Below the pieces are notes generated by a model. That model was not told the DNA's origin and did no database searches. It saw nothing but the letters and a program-made list of their open reading frames with translations. Positions 34,420 to 43,818 of a stretch of DNA of 64,000 nt are shown here, one piece after another. Position numbers and translations under genes: made by a program. This stretch comes from Bradyrhizobium icense (GTDB taxonomy: Bacteria > Pseudomonadota > Alphaproteobacteria > Rhizobiales > Xanthobacteraceae), in contig NZ_CP016428.1 of NCBI RefSeq assembly GCF_001693385.1, positions 992,001 to 1,056,000 on the forward strand, written 5' to 3'. The stretch's first letter is position 1. Each line of letters starts with the position of its first letter.

Positions 34420-35130
34420 CTATGGAAGCTCCATGAAGACGTCCAGCAACGCGCGCGCCAAGCCCTTTTGCTCGGCAGGCAGGCCGCGACGACGCGCCGT
34501 TTCCTGTAGTGCAACGGTCGCCTCCTTGTGGATGCGATATAGCGCCGGGTTTTGGTCGACACCGGCGGCTGCGAAGGCGGGGTCGAATACTATCTGCTGG
34601 CAACGCGAAACTGAGGTCGAGGTGAAAGCTCGGCAAGTCAGCGGCCTGACCTCGTAAACCGAACATCGATTGTCCTCGCCCAATAACGGACATCGCCTTC
34701 GAAGCAGTGTCGGATCCTCCACCTCGGCAGCAGCGGCGGCAGCTTCATCAAGGCGTGTCACCAGTGCGGTTCGCTCCGCCGGCGGAAAAGTCACCTCGAT
34801 ATGGGCTGCGATCGCCTCGGCAATACCTGGGGGGACGGCCACGAAGAGGTGACAGCAGGCGGCGCAACCGCTTTTGCAGGCATAGACCGGCTGATTGGGA
34901 AAATTGTCGCGGAAGCTTGCAGACGCAGCCTCGGTCATTGCCATGGCATAACGCGCCCCATCCGCCATGGTGTCCGCCCCCTGCAAAGCTTCGAGCAGGA
35001 CAGACCTAAAATGCGAGAAAATTCCCTCGTAGCGTTTCGCCAGGCTCCGGGTGAGAGCACCGACCTCCGCTATATCGGCGATGACACTCGCTTCAGCGGC
35101 GGCTGTTTCTGTAGTGAGCGGACTATTCAT
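34420..35130 (-). CDS. YkgJ-family cysteine-cluster protein
   Basis: 236 residues. The family motif is visible as CKSGCAACCHLF followed by RCPLLGEDNRCSVYEVRPLTCRAF, the eight-cysteine cluster proposed to bind zinc or iron-sulphur. The N-terminal helical part is not recognised. It is monocistronic, close to the ABC exporter gene but 78 bp away. Biochemical function unknown. Confidence 0.8.
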   Translation of the reverse strand: MNSPLTTETAAAEASVIADIAEVGALTRSLAKRYEGIFSHFRSVLLEALQGADTMADGARYAMAMTEAASASFRDNFPNQPVYACKSGCAACCHLFVAVPPGIAEAIAAHIEVTFPPAERTALVTRLDEAAAAAAEVEDPTLLRRRCPLLGEDNRCSVYEVRPLTCRAFTSTSVSRCQQIVFDPAFAAAGVDQNPALYRIHKEATVALQETARRRGLPAEQKGLARALLDVFMELP

Positions 35131-35207
35131 CGGTAATATGGTGGATCCAGTTGCCTACCCCGCCGGCAGCAGCGTTGGGCGCCAGCCCTTTTCCCTTGAA
35201 CTTCGCC

Positions 35208-37778
35208 TCACAAGTTCCGCAACACGCTGGCCGGCTTCTGGCTCAGAGCCAACAACGTGCCGGCCAGCCCCAGACCCACCGTGACGATCAGAGCCACAGC
35301 GACCACGCCGGCGGCGCTGCCGGCTTGCCAAGCGAAACTCAGGGTCATCAGCCGGGTCACGATCAGCCAGGCTGCGATCGAGCCGGTGATCACACTGAAG
35401 ACCGCGGTGGCGAAGCCGATCATCAGGTATTCCACCGCATAGGCTCCGAGCAGCCGCACGCGCGTCGCGCCGAGCGTCTTCAGGATCACGGCGTCGTAGA
35501 CCCGCTGGTGATGGCCTGCGGCGAGCGCGCCGCCAAGCACAAGGATCGCCGAGATCAGCGTCACGGCGCTGGCGCCGCGGATCGCCAGCGCCAGGTTGGC
35601 CACAACCGTGCCGATGGTCTCCAGCGCCTCGCGCATGCGCACGCTCGTTACCATCGGAAAGGCGTCGGCCACCTGCTTGATGACCTTGGCATCGTTGGCC
35701 GGGTCGGGATGTGCCTCGGTGAGGGTCGTGACATGGCTGTGCGGCGCGCCCTTGAACGCGTTGGGCGAGAACACCAGCACGAAATTGACGCCCAGTCCCT
35801 GCCAGTCGACGGTGCGCAGATTGGCGATTCTGGCCGGAATGTCGCGGCCGAGTACGTTGACGACGATATCGTCACCGATCTTGAGCTTTAGCCCGTCGGC
35901 GATCCGCTTCTCCATCGAGACCAGCGGCGGGCCCTGATAGTCAGGCCCCCACCATTCGCCCTCGACGATCTTGGAGCCCTTCGGGATCTCGCTGGTGTAG
36001 GTCAGGCCGCGGTCGCTCTGCAGCACCCATTCGGCGTCCTGCGAGGGCTTCATCTCCTCGGCCTTGACGCCACGGACCGCGACAATGCGTCCGCGCAGCA
36101 TCGGCACGTCCTCGATCGTTGAGGCGGGCATGATCTGCTTCAGGAACGCGCCGAATCGGTCGGCTTCCGAACTGGGTATGTCGAGGAAATAGAATGCCGG
36201 CGCGCGCTCGGGGAGCGAAGCGAGGAACTGTCGGCGCAGATTGCCGTCGATCTGGGTGATGGTGACGAGCACCGCCAGTCCAAGGCCGAGCGACAGCACG
36301 ACCGACGGCGTCAGTGCACCGGGCCGGTGGATGTTGGCAATCGCCAGCCGTAGCATGGTGATGTCGGATCGCGGCAGGCGGCGCGCCAGCGCCATCAGAC
36401 CGGCGGCGACACCACGCAGCAGCCCAAACACCGCGACTGAGGACACGACGAACACGGCAGCGATCCGCTTGTCGTAGGCGAGCCCGATCGCAACCGTGAC
36501 CAGGAGGACGGTCACCGCGGCCATCAGCGCCAGATAACTCCAGCGCGGGTGGTGCCATTCGCGGGCAACTTCCTCGCGAAACAGCGCCGCGACCGGCACG
36601 TCATGCACGCGGCCGAGTGGCCATAATCCGAACGCAAGCGCGGTCAGCAGGCCGTAGATGAACGACAGCGCCAATTCATCGGGATGCAGGGCAGGGACCA
36701 CCGGCAGCGGCAGCAGCTTGCCAAATGCGCCGACGATAACGAATGGCAGGGCCGCGCCGGCGGCCAGGCCGATGACCGAGCCGACGCCCGCCAGCACGAT
36801 CACCTGCATCAGATAGATCTGGAAGACGTCGCGCCCGGTGGCGCCGAGTGCCTTGAACGAGGCGATGACATCGCGTCGTCGATCAATGTGGCTCTTGACC
36901 GCATTGGCAACGCCAACGCCGCCGACCAGGAGCGCGGCGAGGCCGACCAGGGTCAGGAACTGCGTAAAGCGGTTGATGGTGCGCTCGAGTTGAGGAGAGG
37001 CATTGCTGCGGCTGCGGATCTCCCAGCCGGCTTCGGGTAGGGCGCTGCGCGCGCTCTCGATCAATTGGGTGGCGGCTCGCTCGTCGGACGCGTTGTCCGG
37101 CAGCTTGAGCCGGTAGATCCAACGCACGAGGCTGCCGGGCTGCAGTAAGCCGGTGGCGCGCAGGCTCGCGTCGCTGACCAGAACCCGAGGGCCAAGGCCG
37201 ACACTGCCGGCGAGCTTGTCCGGCTCGGCGTCGACCACGCTGCGAATCTGGAGCGTGGCATTGCCTATCGTAATGCGGTCGCCAAGCTTGAGATCGAGGC
37301 GGGTCAACAGCATGGAATCGGCCGCCGCGCCGAACGCGCCGTCGCGCTCGGCCAGGACGTCCGCCATCGGCAGTTTTGGTGCGAGCGTGACGTCCCCAAG
37401 CATCGGGTAGTTGCTATCGACCGCCTTGAGTTCGACCAGCGCGAGCTTGCCGTCATGGCTCCGTGCCATCCCCCGCAGCGTGGCTGCCACCGAAACCTGC
37501 CCCCGCGCGCGCAGGAAGGCGATTTCCTCCGGCTTGGCCTCGCGCTGGATCAGCGAGAACGCCACATCGCCGCCAAGCAGTGTGCGGCCCTCGCGCTCCA
37601 GGCCCCCGCTGAGGCTGGCGGCGACGGAGCCGACGCCGGCAATCGCCATTACACCGAGCGCGATGCAGGCAATGAAGACGTAAAAGCCGCGTAAGCCGCC
37701 GCGCAACTCGCGCAGCGCATAGCGGAGAGCCAGCCAGGACGCGCGGCGTGGGTAGACTGGTTCGCAGACGGTGCTCAT
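35208..37778 (-). CDS. ABC transporter permease, FtsX/YbbP-like
   Basis: 856 residues. An N-terminal helix (GFYVFIACIALGVMAIAGVG), a large periplasmic domain, and two FtsX-like sets of helices (LVGLAALLVGGVGVANAVKSHIDRRRDVIASFKALGA and the matching C-terminal one with VYDAVILKTLGATRVRLLGAY) give the double-FtsX layout of YbbP-type permeases. Together with the ATPase encoded just upstream it may move lipids or an amphiphile between inner membrane and periplasm. Its ATG overlaps the stop of the ATPase gene. Confidence 0.88.
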   Translation of the reverse strand: MSTVCEPVYPRRASWLALRYALRELRGGLRGFYVFIACIALGVMAIAGVGSVAASLSGGLEREGRTLLGGDVAFSLIQREAKPEEIAFLRARGQVSVAATLRGMARSHDGKLALVELKAVDSNYPMLGDVTLAPKLPMADVLAERDGAFGAAADSMLLTRLDLKLGDRITIGNATLQIRSVVDAEPDKLAGSVGLGPRVLVSDASLRATGLLQPGSLVRWIYRLKLPDNASDERAATQLIESARSALPEAGWEIRSRSNASPQLERTINRFTQFLTLVGLAALLVGGVGVANAVKSHIDRRRDVIASFKALGATGRDVFQIYLMQVIVLAGVGSVIGLAAGAALPFVIVGAFGKLLPLPVVPALHPDELALSFIYGLLTALAFGLWPLGRVHDVPVAALFREEVAREWHHPRWSYLALMAAVTVLLVTVAIGLAYDKRIAAVFVVSSVAVFGLLRGVAAGLMALARRLPRSDITMLRLAIANIHRPGALTPSVVLSLGLGLAVLVTITQIDGNLRRQFLASLPERAPAFYFLDIPSSEADRFGAFLKQIMPASTIEDVPMLRGRIVAVRGVKAEEMKPSQDAEWVLQSDRGLTYTSEIPKGSKIVEGEWWGPDYQGPPLVSMEKRIADGLKLKIGDDIVVNVLGRDIPARIANLRTVDWQGLGVNFVLVFSPNAFKGAPHSHVTTLTEAHPDPANDAKVIKQVADAFPMVTSVRMREALETIGTVVANLALAIRGASAVTLISAILVLGGALAAGHHQRVYDAVILKTLGATRVRLLGAYAVEYLMIGFATAVFSVITGSIAAWLIVTRLMTLSFAWQAGSAAGVVAVALIVTVGLGLAGTLLALSQKPASVLRNL

Positions 37779-38488
37779 GAATGTTCCTCGATCCGGCCCG
37801 AGCGCGGCCGCACCACGGAATCACAGCGCTGCGCGAGCGAAGGATCATGCGTCACCAGCACCAGTGTCATGCCGCGCTCGGCATGTTTGGTGAAAAGCAT
37901 GTCGACGATCTGCCCGCCGGTCGTTTCGTCGAGATTTCCGGTCGGCTCGTCCGCGACGAGGATCGCGGGATCGGGCGCAAGCGCGCGGGCGAGCGCCACG
38001 CGCTGCTGCTCGCCGCCGGAAAGCTGCGTCGGATAATGATGCAGGCGATCGCCGAGCCCGACTGAGGCCAGTTCCTGCGTCGCGCGCTTGGCGGCGTCGG
38101 GATTGCCGGCAAGCTCCAGCGGCACCGCGACGTTTTCCAGCGCCGTCATGGTCGGGATCAGGTGAAACGACTGGAACACGATGCCGACCTGGCGGCCGCG
38201 GAAGCGGGCCAGCGCATCCTCATCGAGGGCATCGAACGGCGCGCCGCTCACCACCACTTCTCCGCTGTCAGGGCGCTCCAGCCCCGCCATCACCATCAGC
38301 AAGGTCGACTTGCCCGAACCCGACGGTCCGACCAGGCCGATCGCCTCGCCCGATGCCACACGAAGGCTGATATCCTTCAGGATATGAACGCGGGCGGCGC
38401 CTGATCCCAGCGAGAGATTGACGTTCGTGATGGAGATGGTGCCCGGCTCGATGCCGGCAAGTCGCGAGGGTTCGACTAGACTGTCCAC
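37775..38488 (-). CDS. ABC transporter ATP-binding protein, YbbA-like
   Basis: 237 residues from GTG 38488. Walker A GPSGSGKST, signature LSGGEQQRVALARAL, Walker B ILVADEPTGNLD and the switch His in LVTHDP are all intact. It energises the FtsX-type permease encoded next to it (4-bp overlap). Belongs to the LolD/MacB-like group. Confidence 0.92.
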   Translation of the reverse strand: MDSLVEPSRLAGIEPGTISITNVNLSLGSGAARVHILKDISLRVASGEAIGLVGPSGSGKSTLLMVMAGLERPDSGEVVVSGAPFDALDEDALARFRGRQVGIVFQSFHLIPTMTALENVAVPLELAGNPDAAKRATQELASVGLGDRLHHYPTQLSGGEQQRVALARALAPDPAILVADEPTGNLDETTGGQIVDMLFTKHAERGMTLVLVTHDPSLAQRCDSVVRPRSGRIEEHS

Positions 38489-38527
38489 GGCTTGGTTCCT
38501 ATGGCGCTTCCGCCGCTTGGGTTGAGA

Positions 38528-41500
38528 CTAACCTGTTGCTTGGTACGCTTTGAATTTTCGCCAAAAGACGAAGCGTTTATGGAGACGCATGATCCACCTT
38601 TCGAATCCTTCGACGTAGGTGAATGCCACGGGCACGACCAACAGAGAGAGCGCTGTCGATGTCAGCAGGCCGCCGATAACGCTTATCGCCATCGACTGAC
38701 GGAAGCTCGCGTCGGCACCAAATCCCAGTGCGATCGGCAGCATGCCTGCGATCATCGCGATCGTGGTCATGACAACAGGGCGCGCGCGCTTGTGACACGC
38801 GTCAACCAGCGCTTCATGCATCGAAAGGCCGCGTTCGCGGATACCGACGACCGCGTATTCGACCAGCAGAATGGAATTCTTCGCCACGATACCCATCAGC
38901 ATCACAAATCCGATCATGACCGGAAGATTGAGTTGACTGCGCGCGATGAGCAGCGCGACGAAAGCGCCGCCGACGGAAAGCGGAAGCGCCGAGAGAATGG
39001 TCACGGGTTGGAGAAAATCCTTGAACAGCAGCACAAGCACGCAAAACATGGAAACAATGCCGATGACGATAGCCATACCGAAACCAGCCGCAAGTTCGCC
39101 AGCAAGCTCGGAATCGCCGGTTCGGATGAGATTTACAGCCGACGGTAGGTTCTGGATCGCGGGCAGAGCCATGGCTCTAGCTTGCGCGGTTCCGAGCGCC
39201 ATGCCGCCGAGATCGGCCTCAACGGTTACGTAGCGACGGCGATCATAACGGTCGATTTGTGAGGGGCCGCTTTCAACCGAGATCGCAGCAACGCTCGACA
39301 ATGGAACTGGACCGTTCCGACCATTCACACGCATGTTCACAAGCGTATCGATCTTCTGCCGCGCCGCGTCCGCGACACGCACCCGGATGTAGACCTGCCG
39401 GCTATCAAGATTAAGACGTGCGACCTGCGTGTTGAAGTCGCCACTCGTTGCTATTCGGACCACATCACCAATCGAGGCGGTGCTGACACCGCGATCGGCC
39501 GCCCGCAGCAGATCGGGACGGACAATGACCTCGGGACGTTCGAGGCTGGCTGTAGACTTGATATTGGTGAACCCGCCGACGCCTCGCAGTTCCTGTTCGA
39601 GCGCCTCCGCGCTGGCTCTGAGCGCCTCCACGTTGTCGCTTGAGAGAATGAATTGGATCTTCTCGCCGAGGCCGCCACTGCCGATCGCGAACCGCGCGCC
39701 GGGGATGGCGAGAAGCCTGGGGCGCACGAGGTTCTCGATCGCGACCTGACCTTCACGTTGGCCGCGGGGGGCCAGCATAAGGACCATGGCGCCTCTACGC
39801 ACCTCGCCAGCTTGCTGCGCTCCCGGCCCCAGTTGTTGGGAGTCGCCGACCGTCGTGAACACATTGTCGATCCCAGGCACGTCCTTCAGCGCGGCGCGCA
39901 CATCTTCGGCAACTCTCAGCGTGTTCTGTATCGAGCTTCCGGGAGGAAGCTCGATATTCACCGTCGTAGAACCGCGGTCCGCCGGAGGGATCAATCCGGT
40001 GGGGATCAACGGTATAAGCGCGAGCGAAGCGACGAAGAACAATATCGTCCCCGCCGCCGTAGTCTTCCGATGGCCCAGGCACCAGCTGACGGCCCGGAGA
40101 TATGTTGTCATGAGTGGACCGTCCTTGTGCTCCGTCGACGGTCGTGACTTGAGCAGATACGCAGCCATCATCGGCGTGAGCAAACGCGCGACGAGCAGGG
40201 ATGCCAGCACCGCGATGACCGCCGTCCACCCAAATTGCTTGAAGAGCATTCCAGAAATGCCGCTCATCAAGGCTGTGGGCAGGAACACGACGACCAACGT
40301 CATCGTCGTTGCGACAACCGCGAGCCCGATTTCGGTTACGGCTTCGCTTGCCGCCTCACGCATCGGCTTGCCCATTGCGCGATGGCGCTCGATATTCTCG
40401 ATCTCGACGATCGCGTCATCGACAAGGATCCCGACGATGACCGCGAGCGCGAGCAGCGTCACGGTATTGAGCGAGTACCCCAGCCATGCCATTGCGGCGA
40501 AGGCGGGAAGGATTGATAGCGGAAGGGCCGCGCCGGCGATAAGCGTCGCGCGCCAGTCGCGCAGAAACCACCAGACGACAAGGATCGCCAGCAGCGCGCC
40601 CTCGTAGAGCATATGCATCGAGCCCGCATACTGCTCGCGCGTATAGTCGATCGAGCCCGAGATCTGCTTGATATGCAGCGTTGGATCGGTCGACTGTAGT
40701 TGCTCCATCGCCTTCCGAACCGCGTCGGCGATGCTCGCCTCATCGAAGCCTTTGGCTCGAAATATCCTGAATCCGACGACGGGTTCGCCGTTCAGCAAAG
40801 CGACTTGCGTGCGATCAGCGATGGTGTCTTGAACATCTGCAACCTGATCGAGGCGCACCTTGGGTGCGCCCGCGAGCGTGATCGGAAGCGCGGCAAGATC
40901 TGAGGCCTGGCGCACGATGGCCGTCGTGCGGACGGCCTGCTCGTTCTGACCTAACTGGGCCCGTCCGCCCGAGGATTGCTGCTGAACCTGGCGTAGTGCG
41001 CGCGAGACATCGGCTGCTGTGAGCCCAAGTGCGGCCAGAGGCACGGGATCAACCTCAACGCGCACCTCCCGCTGCACGCCGCCGACACGCTCAAAGCGAC
41101 CTATGCCGGGCACGCCGAGGATTATCTTTGCGATGGTATCATCGACGAACCACGACAGGGCCTCTTCGTCGAAGCGCGTGGACGATATGGCATAGACGAG
41201 CAGGGCGTTGCTACCCGCCCGCTGCGCGCTGACAGTTGGTGGCTGAACGTCCAAGGGCAGTTCCGAACGTACACGGTCGACTGCGTCTTTGGTCTCGATC
41301 AAGGCTTCCGACAGATTCTTCTCGAGCACGAACTCGACCCGGATGGCGACCTGGCCGTCCGTGATCGACGTTCGCAGATGCTTGAGGCCGCCGAGCGTCG
41401 CAAGCGAGTCTTCGACTTTGCGCGCAACCTCCGTCTCGAGTTGGGAAGGCGCCGCCCCTGGCTGAATCAAGGTGACATTGACGACGGGCAGGTCCAGATC

Positions 41501-41614
41501 CGGAAAGCTCTGGATTGGCAACACCTTGAAGCCCCAGAACCCGGCAAGTGCCAAGACCGCGAACAGCATGATCGCGGGGATCGGATTTCGAATCGACCAC
41601 GTCGCCATATTCAT
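38528..41614 (-). CDS. RND efflux transporter, permease subunit
   Basis: 1028 residues, the full length for the HAE1/AcrB-like superfamily. It starts MNMATWSIRNPIPAIMLFAV and shows the usual two repeats of six helices with large periplasmic loops; LALAVIVGILVDDAIVEIEN in helix 4 carries the two Asp residues of the proton relay. It exports toxic compounds using the proton gradient, together with the adaptor encoded upstream (ATGA overlap). An outer-membrane TolC-like channel gene is not adjacent. Confidence 0.93.
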   Translation of the reverse strand: MNMATWSIRNPIPAIMLFAVLALAGFWGFKVLPIQSFPDLDLPVVNVTLIQPGAAPSQLETEVARKVEDSLATLGGLKHLRTSITDGQVAIRVEFVLEKNLSEALIETKDAVDRVRSELPLDVQPPTVSAQRAGSNALLVYAISSTRFDEEALSWFVDDTIAKIILGVPGIGRFERVGGVQREVRVEVDPVPLAALGLTAADVSRALRQVQQQSSGGRAQLGQNEQAVRTTAIVRQASDLAALPITLAGAPKVRLDQVADVQDTIADRTQVALLNGEPVVGFRIFRAKGFDEASIADAVRKAMEQLQSTDPTLHIKQISGSIDYTREQYAGSMHMLYEGALLAILVVWWFLRDWRATLIAGAALPLSILPAFAAMAWLGYSLNTVTLLALAVIVGILVDDAIVEIENIERHRAMGKPMREAASEAVTEIGLAVVATTMTLVVVFLPTALMSGISGMLFKQFGWTAVIAVLASLLVARLLTPMMAAYLLKSRPSTEHKDGPLMTTYLRAVSWCLGHRKTTAAGTILFFVASLALIPLIPTGLIPPADRGSTTVNIELPPGSSIQNTLRVAEDVRAALKDVPGIDNVFTTVGDSQQLGPGAQQAGEVRRGAMVLMLAPRGQREGQVAIENLVRPRLLAIPGARFAIGSGGLGEKIQFILSSDNVEALRASAEALEQELRGVGGFTNIKSTASLERPEVIVRPDLLRAADRGVSTASIGDVVRIATSGDFNTQVARLNLDSRQVYIRVRVADAARQKIDTLVNMRVNGRNGPVPLSSVAAISVESGPSQIDRYDRRRYVTVEADLGGMALGTAQARAMALPAIQNLPSAVNLIRTGDSELAGELAAGFGMAIVIGIVSMFCVLVLLFKDFLQPVTILSALPLSVGGAFVALLIARSQLNLPVMIGFVMLMGIVAKNSILLVEYAVVGIRERGLSMHEALVDACHKRARPVVMTTIAMIAGMLPIALGFGADASFRQSMAISVIGGLLTSTALSLLVVPVAFTYVEGFERWIMRLHKRFVFWRKFKAYQATG

Positions 41615-42831
41615 TGGTTGGAATCACTATCCTGAGCAGTGAAGACCGAACTGGAATCGCTCATCGCAGCCAATCGCACTATGTCGCCGTCCTTGAGGAA
41701 GCCGGCGCCCTGGACAACCACCCGGTCATCGACCTCAATGCCGGAAGTAATCTCGACATCGCTGCCTTGCCGACGCCCGATGGTCACGGCTTGAAGTGCT
41801 ACACGTGGTCTCGAGTTTCCGTCCGCGATCTTGAGCACGTAACTGCGTCCGTCACGTATGACGACGCTTTCGGACGGGATCACGCGTGCTTGACTTTCGC
41901 CCAATATAACTCTTCCGCTCACATACATCCCGGCCCGCGCGCGACTTCCGGGCTCGAGATCGGCATAGACCACGCCGAGGCGCGACTGCGGGTCCAGAGA
42001 GGGCGCTGTCTGACGAACCTTTGCAGCGGCGGTGGCGCCGTCCGGCAACGCCAGGATAATGCGCTGACCCGGTACGATTTGCGCAAGTTGTGCGGCCGTG
42101 AGTTCGCCCCGCCATTCCAGGCGGTTCTGCCTGATCAGGCGGAACAGTTCCTGTCCGACCGGGACAACGGCGCCGAGCGTCGCCGTTCGTGAGCTGATGA
42201 CACCGTCATCAGGCGCGACAACCTCGGTATATTTCAGTTGCAACTGCTTCGCTGCGAGAAGCGCCTCTGCGGTCTTCGCCTCGGTCTCCTGCTGCAAGGC
42301 ATCCTTGTCGCTGAGAAAACCACGGCCCTTTAGGCTCGACGCGCGCTGCCAATTTGCTTCGGCCTGGTCATATCGAGCTTTCAACTGAGCTTCGTCCGCG
42401 CGCAACAGGTTCGGATCGAGCCGCGTAAGCACCTGGCCCTTCTTGACTTGATCGCCGACGTTTACAAGTACATCGGACAGCTGATAGCCGCCGATCTGCG
42501 CTCCGATATTGGCTTCTTGCCATGCCGCGATCGTGCCAGATGCTTCCATCGCCATGTCCCACGTCAGCTCACGGGGGATTGCGCTCGTGGCCGTCAATGC
42601 AGGGGCCTGTTGAACTGAAATGGTCGCGGTCGATGCGCGACGATTCACCATGGCAACCGCCATCACGGCGACCACAATTGCTGCAATCGCTGCCGCGGCA
42701 ACAAGGAAGCCCCGGCGCCGACGCGGAGGAGCAGCGCCTTCGCCAGACGTTGCCAGCACGGGAAAGTCCACCGGTTCGGCTACAACAATCCTCCGGTTTG
42801 GCGCAGATAGGGACAAGTACCTTCTCCTCAT
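41611..42831 (-). CDS. RND efflux periplasmic adaptor (membrane fusion protein)
   Basis: 406 residues from ATG 42831. One N-terminal transmembrane helix (GFLVAAAAIAAIVVAVMAVA), a biotinyl-lipoyl-like domain, an alpha-helical hairpin and beta-barrel follow, as in AcrA-like proteins (IGAQIGGYQLSDVLVNVGDQ; VKKGQVLTRLD). ATG 42831 is only 2 bp from an operator palindrome, and a better ribosome-binding site (AGGAGAAGG) lies 3 bp before a TTG at 42816, which may be the real start. It probably bridges the permease to the outer membrane channel. Confidence 0.9.
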   Translation of the reverse strand: MRRRYLSLSAPNRRIVVAEPVDFPVLATSGEGAAPPRRRRGFLVAAAAIAAIVVAVMAVAMVNRRASTATISVQQAPALTATSAIPRELTWDMAMEASGTIAAWQEANIGAQIGGYQLSDVLVNVGDQVKKGQVLTRLDPNLLRADEAQLKARYDQAEANWQRASSLKGRGFLSDKDALQQETEAKTAEALLAAKQLQLKYTEVVAPDDGVISSRTATLGAVVPVGQELFRLIRQNRLEWRGELTAAQLAQIVPGQRIILALPDGATAAAKVRQTAPSLDPQSRLGVVYADLEPGSRARAGMYVSGRVILGESQARVIPSESVVIRDGRSYVLKIADGNSRPRVALQAVTIGRRQGSDVEITSGIEVDDRVVVQGAGFLKDGDIVRLAAMSDSSSVFTAQDSDSNQ

Positions 42832-42833
42832 TA

Positions 42834-42849
42834 TAGATCGATCGCTCTA
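42834..42849. promoter_or_regulatory. TetR-type operator, RND operon
   Basis: TAGATCGATCGCTCTA, of the TAGA-N8-TCTA family found eleven times between 42.8 and 56.9 kb. It ends 2 bp before the annotated ATG of the adaptor gene, on the minus strand, and is the exact reverse complement of the copy at 45935. Confidence 0.75.
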
Positions 42850-42916
42850 ATTATAGGAGGCGACTTGCCCGAGTCAATGAAGGAGCCGGGTGGCGTCGTC
42901 GCGTTATTCAGCAGGA

Positions 42917-43771
42917 TCAGTTCGACGCTGGAGGCGATTGCGCAGCCGTGCCCTTATCAGTCCAGTCGGGGGGGACTCCAATTCGCTCCCCGATCAGCCC
43001 CGCCACGCCTGGTGCTCTTCCAAATGCCTCGCAGGCGGCTTGCTTTGGCGCGCCGCCCAACGTGGTGCTTAGACTCTCCGCCGATGGGAGTGATGGCCCA
43101 GTGCCGAACGGACTGTTACCAGAGACGAGCAGTTTGCTGAAGTCGGCGCCAAATGCGCTCGCGAGATCGTATGCGTCTCCGTCCGCCGACACCCGTCCGG
43201 CGCTCGTGAAGGAATTCGCTCCGCGTCCCCACACCATGGCGGCTTTCTGCTTGCCGCGAAGGTCCTTGGCCTCAGCCTCCACCGACAGGCTTCCCAGTCC
43301 GATAGGAATGCGTGGAACGGGCACGGGTACCCCGGGGAGGAGGATGGTCGGCACCACGGACACGACCTTGGATGCGCCCGCCGCCGCGGGGTCTGTTGGA
43401 GCAGCGTGGGTGATAACGGCGTGCGCGATCAGATCTGATTGTTCAGCCCCGCCGACGATCTGAAACCGTTCGCTCAATCCAACGCACACTGCCCGGTCTA
43501 TGGCATTGCCGATGAGTCTGCGCTGGTCCTCCGAGAATGGAACGCCCGCCGCAGCAGTCGCGGAGAAGCGCGTCGGCACAAGCCGAACGGTCTTCGCTGC
43601 AAGGACATAGTCCTTATCCACGCGGAGGACAGATTTCGTGAGAACCCCATCCGAAGCCTTGAGATCATCGTAGGTCGCGAGCGATCCTGCCCGATTGAGC
43701 GGCGCTGTCGCGCAACCCGCCGTTACTAGGCACAGTGCTGCTGCAAGCGCTGCCCGTCTAACAGGTGACAT
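42917..43771 (-). CDS. DUF3313-like lipoprotein
   Basis: 284 residues. A lipoprotein signal peptide (RAALAAALCLVTAGCATAP, lipobox VTAGC) is followed by a DUF3313-type sequence, with YDDLKASDGVLTKSVLRVDK and a C-terminal Gly/Pro-rich stretch. Such lipoproteins sit in the outer membrane or its periplasmic face. GGAG lies 8 bp before ATG 43771. It follows the MBL-fold gene by 47 bp, probably in the same operon. Function unknown. Confidence 0.75.
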   Translation of the reverse strand: MSPVRRAALAAALCLVTAGCATAPLNRAGSLATYDDLKASDGVLTKSVLRVDKDYVLAAKTVRLVPTRFSATAAAGVPFSEDQRRLIGNAIDRAVCVGLSERFQIVGGAEQSDLIAHAVITHAAPTDPAAAGASKVVSVVPTILLPGVPVPVPRIPIGLGSLSVEAEAKDLRGKQKAAMVWGRGANSFTSAGRVSADGDAYDLASAFGADFSKLLVSGNSPFGTGPSLPSAESLSTTLGGAPKQAACEAFGRAPGVAGLIGERIGVPPDWTDKGTAAQSPPASN

Positions 43772-43818
43772 CTTTGTAGACTCCGAAGAATACCAATGAG
43801 TGGGCGGCTGCAGTCTTC

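Noticed and set aside
35151..35891. Long plus-strand frame opposite the FtsX-like permease
   Set aside because: Low-complexity, His/Arg-rich antisense shadow of a real gene.
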